DNA from: Cryptococcus deneoformans JEC21
Taxonomy: Eukaryota; Basidiomycota; Tremellomycetes; Tremellales; Cryptococcaceae
Direction: 5' to 3'
Length of the DNA: 64,000 bases
Assembly (NCBI RefSeq): GCF_000091045.1
Contig: NC_006694.1
Location: 901,001 to 965,000, forward strand
Each line of letters begins with the position of its first letter. Within the stretch, counting starts at the first letter, position 1. The position numbers were made by a program, and so were the translations under genes. Shown here piece after piece: positions 35,261 through 47,026 of the stretch. The notes under the pieces were generated by a model, which was not told the origin of the DNA, ran no database searches, and saw only the letters and a list, made by a program, of their open reading frames with translations.

Positions 35261-37665
35261 ATGGCAGAGCAAAATTTCTCGGCCGCTTTGGCTACGTGGA
35301 AGGGTGAGCGACTCTCACATCTTGTCCCAACTGCATCTTCCCATTTGAACACTTTCGAGTTACTGACATGCTTTTATATAGAAATTAATCTGTCGGAACT
35401 TCAAAAGAATTTAGACACAACGGCTGTTGAGCTTGTTGACAATCAAAAAGAGAACCTGATCGGCCGTAAGAAGTTAGCAGAGCAGACTCGAGGTACGTTT
35501 CCATTTCGTCTAATCGATTGAACTAGACATAACCCCTCTCGTAGAATTCAAGAAACTCCCAGATGATGCTGAGAAATTTGCGGCCATCAAGGTCCTTCTC
35601 AAGGCTTATCAAGGTGAAATCGATGCCCTCACCCGACGGTCAAAGATGTCTGAAACATCGTTCTTGAATGTGTACAAGTTACTTGCCGACGCGCCTGATC
35701 CCTACCCCCTTTTGGATGCAGCTGTAGATCAGACGATCAAAGTGGCGGAAGCCAGGATGCTGGAGAGCGAGTTAGCCAGACTGAGAGAGGAAAACGGGGA
35801 ATTGAAGAAAAGTTTGGGAGAAGCCGCCAACGTGGAGGAGAAGAGGAAGAAGGCTGAGAGCAAGGTTGAACAGCTAGAGGAAAAGGTACGTTGTGCAGTG
35901 ATATTTGAACCTACATGGGCTGACACGTAAAAGATGGATGATTTAATTCAAGAAAGGGTTACTCAGAAGGAAAACGAGCTCAATGCAGAGTACGACGAGA
36001 GGATGCGCAATTACGAAGAAAGAGAAAAGGACCTTCAGAGACAAGTGGAGATGGTCAAAAAACAACTGCGAGATCTCCATATGTCCAACGAGAGTGCAGA
36101 GGCTAAACTTCTTAACGCTAACCAACGCCAAGGTAAGTTACCAGACGCCTTTGACCTTATTATCGCTAATGTGCCCCCTCAGAGCAAGACGTTGCTGCGA
36201 GATTGGCCGAGCTAGACATGGTGGCCGCTGACCTTGCTCGAGCCAACGAACGTGTAGCAAGCGTCGAACGACGAAATGTGAGTCCTTCCGTTTATAAGTC
36301 ATGTTCAGCCCTTTTGATCCATATTCGTAGGAGATTCTCCGTTCTGAAATTGAGTCTGTTCGTTCAGGCTCCCAGCAGGCTGAGAAAGTCAAAGCATTCG
36401 AAGCACAAATATCCGAACTTGAAGCCGAAGCATCTCGCATACTCGCCGCTCTTGATGCTGCCAAGGACGCCAAAGCCGAAGCGGATCGCCAGTTCAAAAA
36501 ACAGGCCGAGGAATCTGCGAAGGAAATTGCTGCTCGAACTGCCGAGGTTGATGGATTGAAGGCCAAGATGAAGGGGATGGCCGATTACGATGAAATCAAG
36601 CGAGAGCTTGAAATTATGAAGTATGTGGAATTCTCTGGAGCCGACTTTGAAGATAACGACGGAGAGGAGCCTCGGTTGCCCGACCCAAACGCTTCTGTCG
36701 CCAACAAGCAACGCGGTCAATCTCTCGAAAAACTCCTCACCTCGAAGAACCGTCGTCTTCTGGAAGATCTCACAAAGCTTCGGGTTTCTTGGGAAGATCT
36801 TTCCAGCGAGCATGCTAAGGCGGAGGAGATGATTGAGGGTCTGCAGGTGGATTTGGCCTTGCAAAGAGAATTAGTTGAGAAGCTGGAAAGTGACTTGATG
36901 GTCTTAAACAATCGAGAAGACCGGGTTGGAACCCCAGGGCAGGGCCTTGCTGGGTTAGATATCGGTAGCAAGCCTGTGAGTTTTCTTACCCTGCTTCAAC
37001 AAGCAACTTCTGATATCACGTCAGGACGGCCGTGCATCGCCCGCCAATTCTGGCTCTCAAGATACCTCTATCCTCCCTATCGTCACTTCCCAACGTGACC
37101 GTTTCCGACAGCGCAATGCTGAGCTGGAAGACGAATTGCGGAAACAATTCGAGACCATATCAGATTTGCGCACTGAAGTTAAATCCCTTCAAACCGATAA
37201 TCTTAAGCTGTACGAGAAAGTGAGATACATGGGATCGTACCGAGATTCTTCATTTGCCAAGGCTGGACCCTCAGGTGGGGCATACTCCTCGGGAGGTGGC
37301 ACAGGGGGACTGTTGACCGGTGTGCTGGGAAGGAGAGATGAAGAAATCGGAAAGTATAAAGACAAGTACGACGAGTCGCTTAATCCGTTTGAGGCATTCA
37401 AGGGACGAGAAGCCCAAAGAGCTATTCAGGCGTTGAATCCCGTGGAAAGAGGAGTATTTAGTTTGACTAGGGCGATAGTGGGTAATAAGAGGGCGAGAAA
37501 TCTGTTCATTCTCTACGCGGGAAGCTTGGTGAGTGTTTGTACAACTCATGAAGATAAAATGTGCTAATATCGAGACTATAGCATATTCTGATTCTCTTCA
37601 TTCTTTGGAATACCATGGCTGCAAGCGACTCTACTTCACATCCACCAGTGACAATCCACCCATAG
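35261..37665 (+). CDS. COY1: CASP/COY1-like Golgi coiled-coil membrane protein
   Basis: Exons 35261-35303, 35382-35492, 35545-35885, 35934-36132, 36183-36277, 36331-36975, 37025-37528 and 37582-37665; 673 residues. The start MAEQNFSAALATWKEINLSE and the middle ELQKNLDTTAVELVDNQKEN match CASP. Coiled coil fills most of residues 30-530. The conserved end is clear: NPFEAFKGREAQRAIQALNP, VERGVFSLTRAIVGNKRARN, then a single membrane span LFILYAGSLHILILFILW. CASP (Coy1 in yeast) is a golgin held by a C-terminal anchor, facing the cytosol, that works with GRASP/COG-dependent retrograde traffic in the Golgi. It is tail-to-tail with the ataxin-3-like gene. Confidence 0.92.
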
Positions 37666-37864
37666 TCAATCCGGTTTTTTTCAGTATCACGTGGTGCCAA
37701 GCAGTTCAAAAAGGTCCAAACGGATGTAAATCGTTGTTTGTACAATATGCATATTCCTCTTGACTCTATCGCGCATTAGTCCGCATCTTCCAAAGGTGAA
37801 AATTCCCCATCATAATCTTGAATAACTGATGGAAAGAAAAATTAACTGGAAGCCTGGGACAAGA

Positions 37865-39586
37865 CTAACCGAAGCGAGCAAGACGCCTTCGTCGAATCTC
37901 CTCTGCAATGATGTTAGCTTTGTCATCTGTAGATAATGAAATGACAGAGACTTACCAGGGGATGGTTCCTCGGCTGGTTGAACGTCATCGCTATCGTCCT
38001 CTACTTCGTTTGACTCTACAATGTCCTTTTCCTCAGCTACTGATGTCGCCACAGGAGATTCTTCCCTTTGCGCTTCCGGCGCTACCGGTGGAGTAGTAGT
38101 AGTAGTAGTCATAATGCTGGTAGTAGTAGTAAATGCCTGTCTCTCGCTTTCTGGTTTCAAGATATCAGGCATCTCCCATCCTTCGGGCAGGTCTGCCATA
38201 CTAGCTTTCAGAGCTGCTTGGAGAGCCTCATCCTCGTCATCATAACTCCGACTTTGAAACTGGAAGTCCATCGTACCAGCGTACGCCCGAGAACGGCTCA
38301 TTTCAAAATCGTCGTCAGCATTATCATCGTCAGGTGTCTCATCATAATGTGATGGAATACCATGAGTCTGATCAAAGATGTCGCCTTCATCATCTCCGAT
38401 AACTTGATGTTGGGCAGGGTTGGAACGTGAAGATGATTGTCGTGAGCGAGAAGGAGCGGGTCGAGCGTAAGGGTCGTCGACGATCTCGGTTGGGTCTGAC
38501 GATAGATCCGGCTGACGGCGTCGACGAGGAGGTCGGGACGGTGACGAAGGTTCAGCATCTACAGTGGTAGTATTCGGGTCGGCGGGTATAGACATTTGAG
38601 TAGTTTTGGATTCTTTTGTGGGTCCAATCGTCCCACTTAACAGTCCACCAGACCTTCCCACTGGCTCGCCTAGCTCCACGGCCATCACATCACCCAGAGA
38701 TTCCGGCAACTGACCGATGCCGCCATCTCCCCATCCTTCCGCTTCACCTGCTTCTTCGCCTTCTTTGGTCCCCGGTGTTGCCTTTCTGATGACAAATACG
38801 GAGTAGCCTTCTTGCTCGGCCTGTGTCAGCACCATGTGAAGGTAGGTAGGGGAGATCCATTCGGGGCCGTCAGCGAGGAAGGAGTTGAGGTTGTACCACC
38901 TTTTGGAGGCAGCAGCATGAGGAGGATTGGGGGCGAAGCGACGGAGGGTAAACCAGTGAGATGCGAGATTAAGAATAAAAGCGGCTTGATCTCTGTTACA
39001 TGTTTGGTCAACGGATTGTGCTGTTGATCGTAAAATGCAGCTTACTCTGGATGGTCTTGATATGGCTTCATGGCTTCACCTCTCCACCTAACCATGGTTA
39101 GGTCCCAAACTTCCAATGCGCGTTCTAATACTGAAATGGAGAAATAACCAGTATCATCGTAGTTGTAAGACTTTCTAAGCTGATGGTTAACATCGAGAGT
39201 AGCGTTCTCAGCTTGGTCAAGTCTGGGAATGCGTTAGTGTAATGTGATACAACAGTCATGCAGATGTTTACCTCTTCGCGATATCAGCCAAGTCAAACTC
39301 AGAGTAGGTATACTGCTGGAGAAGGTTATTCCTACGGAAGTATACATCAGTCTGCTATATGGGCGGCCATGCGCTGATTCCGCCATGACAACTTGACATA
39401 CAGGCAGTGTTGAGCACCTATCAGGGGAGATCAGCTTAGTCAGGTCATTTTCGGACTAGAGTGGTGCTTACAGAGCTGAGATCCAGCCTCTTGCTTCTCA
39501 TAATACATGTCTACGGGGCGAAGTTAATATCTGTTCAAAGACTAACGATGTGGAAGGCCGAGAAACTTACACGGAACGAGATCCAT
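37865..39586 (-). CDS. Ataxin-3-like Josephin deubiquitinase
   Basis: Seven exons: 39586-39571, 39510-39472, 39417-39402, 39331-39272, 39222-39046, 38992-37956 and 37902-37865; 460 residues. The Josephin catalytic residues are visible: Cys19 in SQLCAQHCLNNLLQQYTYSE, His115 in LASHWFTLRR and Asn137 in RWYNLNSF. The segment between His and Asn is about seven residues longer than in human ataxin-3. A ubiquitin-interacting motif follows (EDEALQAALKASMADL), then a Thr run encoded by ACT triplets, and the C-terminus EEIRRRRLARFG. Ataxin-3 trims ubiquitin chains and works with Cdc48/p97; an RRRR-type stretch is also part of its p97-binding region in animals. The catalytic Cys codon is split between two small exons, 39 and 16 nt. 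Confidence 0.92.
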
Positions 39587-40076
39587 CTCGTCAAATCCTA
39601 AGGGAAGGTTTTATTTCTATCACGGCGATAGTTACTGGATAATGTAGCTTCTGTTGCCTAACCCTGGGTATAAGATGTGAAACCAGCCTATTCTTTGGGT
39701 GGTCGTGCAGTACTCGTTCTGTTTACGGCTTGGTTTACGGAAGTGTTCCCAGCAGCAGCAAGTCGCAACGTCATCGTTCCCCGGGGTGTATCATTGTGCA
39801 TTTGCTTCCGCTCTTCTTTCCTCCAATTGATTGGCTGAGAGCGACACTACCTCCCTCCACCTCCACCTCCACCTCCACCTTTCTACCTACCCTGAATGGA
39901 TGTCAGATAACCCGCCGCCCGGTCTATATATACTCCATACTCTGGATACTCGAGGACATTCCCCAACAACCTTGGACGATCTCGAGCTTTGGCACATCCA
40001 TCCATCTGATCTATCCGTTACGTTGCGTTCACTAAGAGCATCTATTATAGCCCCAAGGCGCGCAGTTTATAGCACA
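39587..40076. promoter_or_regulatory. Divergent region between ataxin-3-like gene and aldo-keto reductase
   Basis: 490 bases separate the two starts. A perfect tandem CTCCAC hexamer, four units, lies at 39855-39878, about 200 bases before the reductase ATG. The sequence after it is C/T-rich and may be the transcript leader. Confidence 0.5.
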
Positions 40077-41891
40077 ATGTCCGGCCAGCGATTCGAACCC
40101 AAGAACATGCTTGTAAGCTGGGCGCTTATTTCGCACGAGCGCTGTTTGACTGTCTTTCTAACCCTAATGTCTATAGTACCGAAACCTTGGAAACTCAGGT
40201 CTTGTAAGCTGAACGAAGATATTGTACAAGCGAATGAGTAATGATGGGAGTAATAGCGGGTTCCCGTTTTCAGCTATGGTGGATGGTTGACGTGAGCATG
40301 CCATATAGCAAGCGCGCCTAAATCGTCAGTGCTGATAAGATGTTCAGCGTTGGATATAACCAAAAGGGTGACCTCGTCAAGGAGCTGATGCAGACTGCTT
40401 TCGACTGTGGTATCAACATGTTTGACGTGAGTTGGTTGCGGAGAACATACATTTAGTCAACGACTTACACGTCACAAGAATGCCGAGGCCTACGCCGCTG
40501 GAGAGGTGAGTCGCGATGAGGTATCAGCTGTAAGCTGTACCCATATGCTAACTGTTGAACCACTATAGTCTGAGTCCCAGATGGGCAGGGTTATCAAGGA
40601 GCTTGGCTGGGTGAGTAATGCTTTGGCGTCAAGGAACCCTTCAGATGTCTGATTTTCCAAAAAAGGATCGAAGCGACATCATCGTCACCACCAAGGTCTT
40701 TTTCGGCACTGGTGATAAGGAGAGGCATAACACTCGTGGTTTGAGCCGCAAGCACATCATAGAAGGTGTTAACAAGTCTCTTAAGAGGCTTGGACTCGAC
40801 TATGGTAAGTAGCTGTTCAAGGTTACATCCTGATAGCTGACGTCTCCTTCAGTGGACATTGTCTTCGCTCACCGGTTAGTAGCCAAAGAACAATCATGAG
40901 CAACTACTGATACATCGCAGACCTGACGTAACCACTCCTTTGGAGGAGACCGTTCGAGCCTTCAACTACCTCATTGACAGTATGTCCCCTGTTCTCAAGA
41001 CCTATGCCAAATAACACGGCTGATTTTGCCGTGAAAAGAGGGTCTTACCTTCTACTGGGGTACGTCTGAGTGGTCGGCCATGCAGATTCAGCAAGCCACT
41101 GAGATTGCTCGTCGACTCAACATGGTCGGTCCCGTTGCTGAGCAACCTCATTACTCTATGCTTCATCGCGAGCGATTTGAGGCAGAATACGAGCCTCTCT
41201 GGCGATACGAAAACTTTGGAAGGTTAGTCCGCTGGAAAGATTGGGACGGAATATCCAACTTACTACTCAGTTCAGTACCATCTGGTCTCCTCTCGATTCT
41301 GGTATGCTCACCGGCAAATACAACGATGGTATTCCTCAAGACTCTCGATACCACCACAACCTCGGAGGCGCGATGGACGAGCGTATCAAGGAACTCGAGT
41401 CTCCCGAGGGCAAGGCTAAGATTGAAAAAGTTAAGAAGCTCACTAAGATCGCCGAGAGGCTTGGTGGTTCAATGACCAACCTTGCTTTGGCTTGGACTTT
41501 GAAGCACAAGGGAGTGTCCACTTGTATTGTGAGTAATTTACGACACGGTCCAAGGTTATAGAGTTGAAATTTCTGACATATGGACAACAGCTCGGTGCCA
41601 CCAAGGTAAGGTGATCATTATGTCGGCAAAGCCGTCCGAAGTCAATACAGTATTTGAGCTGACTCACGTCTCCCCGGCACACAGCCCGAACAGATCAAGG
41701 AGAACGTAAAGGCACTTGATATCTACCCTAAATTGACCTCTGAGGTTATGGAGGAGATTGAGAAGATTCTTGATAACAAGCCTGACCCTCCGGTAGGTAC
41801 CTTACTAAAGTCAAAGCAATTGTTTATCCCTGACAATCGTCAAACATAGCCCTCGTACGGTCGACTTACGACCGACGGACAGCTTATGTAA
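40077..41891 (+). CDS. Aldo-keto reductase, Kv channel beta subunit-like
   Basis: Fourteen exons: 40077-40112, 40177-40203, 40257-40291, 40348-40426, 40479-40505, 40569-40610, 40666-40804, 40853-40874, 40921-40979, 41039-41222, 41276-41528, 41591-41605, 41685-41792 and 41850-41891; 355 residues. It matches the AKR6 (KCNAB) group: [70 protein letters not shown], and the cofactor-binding [17 protein letters not shown] with [14 protein letters not shown]. The catalytic Asp, Tyr and Lys of the AKR fold are in FDNAEAY and TTKVFF, and His in FAHRPD occupies the usual place. Such proteins use NADPH to reduce aldehydes; a channel partner in fungi is unproven. Exons of 15, 22 and 27 nt make this the most intron-dense gene here. 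Confidence 0.9.
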
Positions 41892-43163
41892 GGGCGAGAC
41901 CCCGGAAAGGATTAAACCTCATACAAGCAAGGAAGATACTATAAAGGCGATTGGCAATTGAAAAGAGTCTAAAGGCGGTTTCGTAGTCTAGGTTATAGCG
42001 GCAAGAGATTAGTAAAGATGAAAGTAACAATGATCGCCTTACTTCCTTTTCGGAAACAGGTCGGGAATTCGGCCGATCATTAAAACGCCTACTATAAGAC
42101 CAAATATAGCGTTGCAGTTGTTGAACAGCTGACTGACATACACGCCCGTACGGATCGAAAGCGGAAAAATCGAGATTCAATTATAATTTACATCACAATA
42201 AGCTGGCGACCTGTTTTACGTCGATCAGGGGGGCTCCATACACCACAAAGGCGGATATTGGGAGATACGGTGGTTATCTACGGACCTTTCCGGCGAGCGG
42301 ACCGTATCAGAACGTATCACAGGGCTTTTGCTGCTGATAATGACGAGGATCCATGAAATACATGCTATTTCGATTCGTTAACAGTCCGTGAACGGGTCCG
42401 ATACGGAGGTCTGGCCTAATCATATCGCATATCGATATGATAGAGTCGAGCTGAGTCGCGCCGGTTACTTTCGGCAAAGTGTGGCCGTCGTTTTGGGTCA
42501 CGGGACCAGAAGACCTTGTGTTCCCCTCTCAATTTACCCTACCATGTTGCTCTGTCCGCGAAGTTTACAGGCGGAAACGCAGAGACGATACCCGACCGTT
42601 GCCTGAGCCAGGGTTTGGGATCTCAGGGATTAAGCCGCCATTCCCTTGCCGCATAAGGAACGGCCTTGCGTTACGGATAATACATGTATCTGATTTTCCT
42701 TTCGCTGTTGCATCAGATTCTCTATTGCGCCTTCATCATTCGACGGCCTCAGCCAGCTACTCTTTATGTGCCATACAACTAGACTCACTAATCGGTGACC
42801 GGTCCGTTTGTTGCAAACAACGCAACATTCTTTGCCGTCATTGAAACAGTCCGTCCATGCAAGATCTATGGAGGTTGGATGCAACGAAGAAAACGCGCAT
42901 TATAAATAAATAGGCGAAATTTCTCTGGGTCCCCACAAGGATATTTCTCATCATCGCATACCTGAGCCAATTCTAGATAGTTCTAAAATCTCTTCCGCGC
43001 ACCAGTTCTTCTCCAACAACGGCCGACGTTGACTGTGTATTTCCCACCAAACAACCATCTTTCTAAAGAATTCGATTTCGATATTCGATTCATCACTCGA
43101 CATTTAAATTGATCCCAATCTTTCGATCCTCCCAGCACCACATAGCCCAATCGAATAAATAAT
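41892..43163. other. Upstream region of the sugar permease
   Basis: 1.27 kb with no supported gene. ORFs at 41884-42180 (minus) and 42388-42884 (both strands) lack motifs. It is likely regulatory DNA for the permease; the last 80 bases are C/T-rich, as in a leader. Confidence 0.5.
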
Positions 43164-45308
43164 ATGGCCGGTGAAGACCTTGCTATCACCTCGACTTCTG
43201 TCGAGAATGTCCCCAACAGTCCTTCTCGCAAGGTGTCTGAAGATGGACTATTATTGCAGGAAGACAAGGAAATGGCTGCCATGTACGCCAATGCTGCCGC
43301 CGCAACAGGTAAGTGAACATTCTTCCCTTCCTTTCCGTGTCTCAACTGTAGATGCAAATCGCTAATACGTGCCTGGATTTATAGAAAAGGAACAGAACAT
43401 GACTCTTCTAGAGGGTCTCCGATTGTATCCCAAGGCCATCGCCTGGTCTATCCTCATCTCTTCATGTTGTGCCATGGAAGGCTACGACATCTCTTTACTT
43501 GGTAACTTCTGTAAGTTTCATTCCTTAATCTATGGATCTCACTTACGTGGAGCACAGACGCGTTTGACCCTTTTAACCGAAAATTCGGTGTGGAACTCGA
43601 TGACGGTACTTGGCAGGTTCCTGCACGATGGCAAACGGGGCTGTCAAACGGTGCCCAGTGTGGGCAGATCATTGGTTTGATCGGTGAGTGGTGTACACGC
43701 TCTCAAATCTTTTGTAGCCACTTACTTTTCCTGCAGTCAACGGTATTTTCACTGAACGATATGGTTATCGAAAGGTTCTTATAGCGAGTCTTCTCTGGCT
43801 TGCGGCTGTTATCACCATTTTCTTCTGCGCTCCCAACATTCAAGTCCTCCTTGCAGGTGAGATTTTGGCCGGTATTCCTTGGGGTGTTTTCCAGTCTATT
43901 GCCATTTCCTATGCCAGTGATGTCTGCCCTATCGCTCTTCGTGGCTAGTAAGTCTACTCGCCAAATTTTAGCAACGGATTTTTATATTAACCTTTTGCTT
44001 AGCTTGACCTGTTATGCCAACTTCTGCTGGGGTTGGGGCCAGCTCATAGGTGTCGGGGTCATCAGGGCTATGTTCTCACGTGATGATCAGTGGGCTTATC
44101 GTATCCCTTATGCTGTTCAGGTGAGTTACGATTACTTATTGACCGTCTTCATTGCTCAGGGGTTATAGTGGGTATGGCCTCCTCTCATTCTCGCGGGTGT
44201 CATCTTCGCTCCCGAATCTCCTTGGTGGTTGATTCGACACGGCCGACTGGAAGAAGCGAAGAAGTCTCTGATGCGCCTTGCCTCCCCGAAACGCAATGTC
44301 TCTTATGACGTTGATGAGACTGCCGACATGATCCGTCACACTACTGAACTCGAAAAGGACATTACTTCCGGTGCTTCTTTCTTGGACTGCTTCAGGGGTG
44401 TGGACCTCCGTCGTACTGAAATTGTTTGCGCCATCTGGAGTATGCAGAACCTTTCAGGTAACACTTTCAGTAACTACGTAAGTACAGCCTTACTTAAATT
44501 AGAATATCACTAATTATCGAGCAGAGTACCTACTTCTTTGAGCAAGCTGGTCTCACGGGTACTGTCCCTTACGATTTCGCTATGGGACAGTACGCAATCA
44601 ACATGGTCGGTGTCTTTGGCGCCTGGAGTCTTATGGCCCTTGGGTTCGGTCGAAGGCAGCTTATCCTCATTGGTCTATCTGGTCTCTTTGTCGCTCTCTT
44701 GATCATGGGCTTCATGGGCTTGATCCCGGATTCTAAGCAAAGGGAAGCTGGTTTGGCTACTGGTTCTCTCATGTTGGTCTGGGCTATCTTCTACCAGTGC
44801 ACTGTAGGGTAAGTTACCGTTTTTTCACTTTTCACGAACAGTTCTAACAGGGTGCTTTGCAGTACCGTTGCTTATTCCTTGGTCGGTGAAATTGCTTCTC
44901 GACGACTCTCGATCAAGACCGTCGCTCTCGGGCGTGCTGCCTACAACGTTATTGCCATCATCTGCAATGTCCTTACTCCTTACATGATCAACCCTACCGC
45001 TTGGAACTGGGGCAACTACGCTGGTTTCTTCTGGGCCGGTTCTTGTTTCCTCTGTCTTATCTACGCATACTTCCGTGTACCGGAACCTTCCGGCCGAACC
45101 TATGCGGAGGTTAGTTCTTTCTTCACATGATGATGCTGAAGCGAGGGAAACAAAATGCTGATGCGCCCCGTTACAGCTTGACTTGCTCTTTGAGCGCAAG
45201 ATCTCTGCTCGCAAGTTCGCCAGCACCCATGTCAACGCTTTCGATGTCGCCCTTCACCACCAGGTCGGTGAAGACAAGGGCGTCTCTGACCACGTCGAGA
45301 AGGCCTAA
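43164..45308 (+). CDS. MFS alpha-glucoside/maltose-type sugar permease
   Basis: Exons 43164-43308, 43385-43510, 43558-43683, 43737-43947, 44003-44120, 44169-44477, 44525-44808, 44863-45109 and 45177-45308; 565 residues, normal for fungal maltose-type symporters. Twelve membrane spans are apparent. Sugar-porter signatures: GYDISLLGNFYAFDPF, NGIFTERYGYRKVLIA between TM2 and TM3, ESPWWLIRHGRLEEAKKSL after TM6, YSLVGEIASRRLSIKTVALGR and VPEPSGRTYAELDLLFE after TM12. The DxxxG-type and PESPWWL variants fit alpha-glucoside:H+ symporters rather than hexose carriers. The substrate (maltose, trehalose, sucrose or other) cannot be fixed from sequence. It is followed by a second permease, with 1.7 kb between. 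Confidence 0.9.
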
Positions 45309-47026
45309 ATTTGTCAAATTATCTTCTAAAGGAGATGGGAAAAGCGTTTAGCATCTTGTTGGCAACAAAGAGTACCATCTTCTATATACAAGTTTTATAA
45401 CTCTAGGATCTTATAGATCTGTTTTATGATAAGGAATCCGGGTTTAAGAATCGTTTCATCTTTTTGTTAGGTTGTGTCTTCATAAATGTAATAGAATTAT
45501 ATTAGATCTCGGTGGATATATGTCGGCAGCAGTTATGCATAAATGCTCATGCCTTTCACATATCCTTTCACGTATTTATATTGGTCATGGCATTTTCTTA
45601 ATATGGCTGGGCAAAGCCATTCGACATCTAACTATACTTTGGACACGGTTGTAAAAAATTATAAATACAACAAGGTTTTAAAACTACAACAAAATATTAC
45701 CACTGCCCATTTATACTACTTGTATATGGTATCCTTTATATTTAGAATTATGAAACAGCGTAATTCAGAGGAAGAATGCAAGGCTCATATTTATTTGGGT
45801 ACCTTGAAGTCGCTGGATCGAAACCAGCCGCTGTTATAATCTTTTTGATTATTAAAATCTTATTTATATGTCGAGCTGCATAGTTTATAATTAGGACGGA
45901 TCGCCTCTTTTTTTTTTTCTTAGGGCTCGAGTCCTTCAGCCAAGAGATGGATATCTTCGTAAACCTCGTACATCTTATACAGCCTTACGTCGTTCTAGAA
46001 CAATCATTTATTCATCCAGTCCAGTTAGACCTCCTCCAATTACAATTTTTTGATAAACAGGCATCGCCGTTCTGTCATATCTCCTGCACCTGATGCGTCC
46101 ACCACCACTACGTGTTCGTTGGCCATCCTGCTTATCTATATCATCGGCCCTCTAATGCCTGTGCTTTATAGTTCACGCTAGTACGTGGTGTCGTCGCAGC
46201 TCACAGCTTATGAGTTAGATTTACAAAGCGCCAGCCCTTACAAGTTGTTTATTGGCCGCATATCTCAAACATGACACTGGTGGATGTGGGTTGCGCTGGA
46301 AAAGTATCAGTGAAAGATAACGTGGGAATGACCACCGGAAATAGCGGCTAATTTTCTGATAAGGGTGCTGGTACGGTATGTGCAACACGGTCAATTTATC
46401 TGCCAAGGCTCCACTAAAAAAGCAAGATGACCGAATTCATATCATCAAGCGCTGATATTAATTAGCAACTCAACTCGTCCTATTTGCCTTTTTCTTTGTT
46501 ATTGCTCGCACTCTAATCCTGCTTTAAACGGCCGTTAGTAACAACCTCTCGAGGCTCAGACATTACAGTGTTATCCTAATACTAGGATCAAAAAACATGC
46601 TTCTGTAATATTAGCGGGCTGGGAAAATCTACTGATACTGAATGATCATGCCGAAGGCCGAAATACCGGACCGAAAGATAATCGTCCTTTCTTCAGGACG
46701 CTAATTGCTCTTATCTCGTATGTCCTGAACTGTGCCCTTGGAAATGGGGTCGAACTGCGGTCGGATATGGCCTTTAACTCTTGGCTCCCACCTTATCTTT
46801 TGTCTGACCTGTTTTCAAATATGAAGCAGGGCTTATCTGCCTTACAGAACGTCTCAGCTGATAGGCAAGTAATGGTATAAGTGTCTTCTGTACCCATTTC
46901 TACTGAACCCAGACACATCACCACAGACAAGTCTGATATCTGACAGACTGCTGCAGGCTTACTTTTCTGCAAACATCCCTTCGAAAGTCACGACAACCAT
47001 ATACGTATCACGAAACGACGCTCAAC
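45309..47026. other. 1.7 kb AT-rich region between two permease genes
   Basis: Nothing with coding character. A T run lies at about 45909-45919, and AT-rich tracts occur around 45650-45730 and 45840-45890. It likely carries the 3' end of one permease gene and a long promoter of the next. Confidence 0.5.

Noticed and set aside
39086..39103. 18-nt perfect palindrome ACCTAACCATGGTTAGGT
   Set aside because: It is inside a conserved Josephin exon (DLTMVRW) and is explained well enough by coding sequence.
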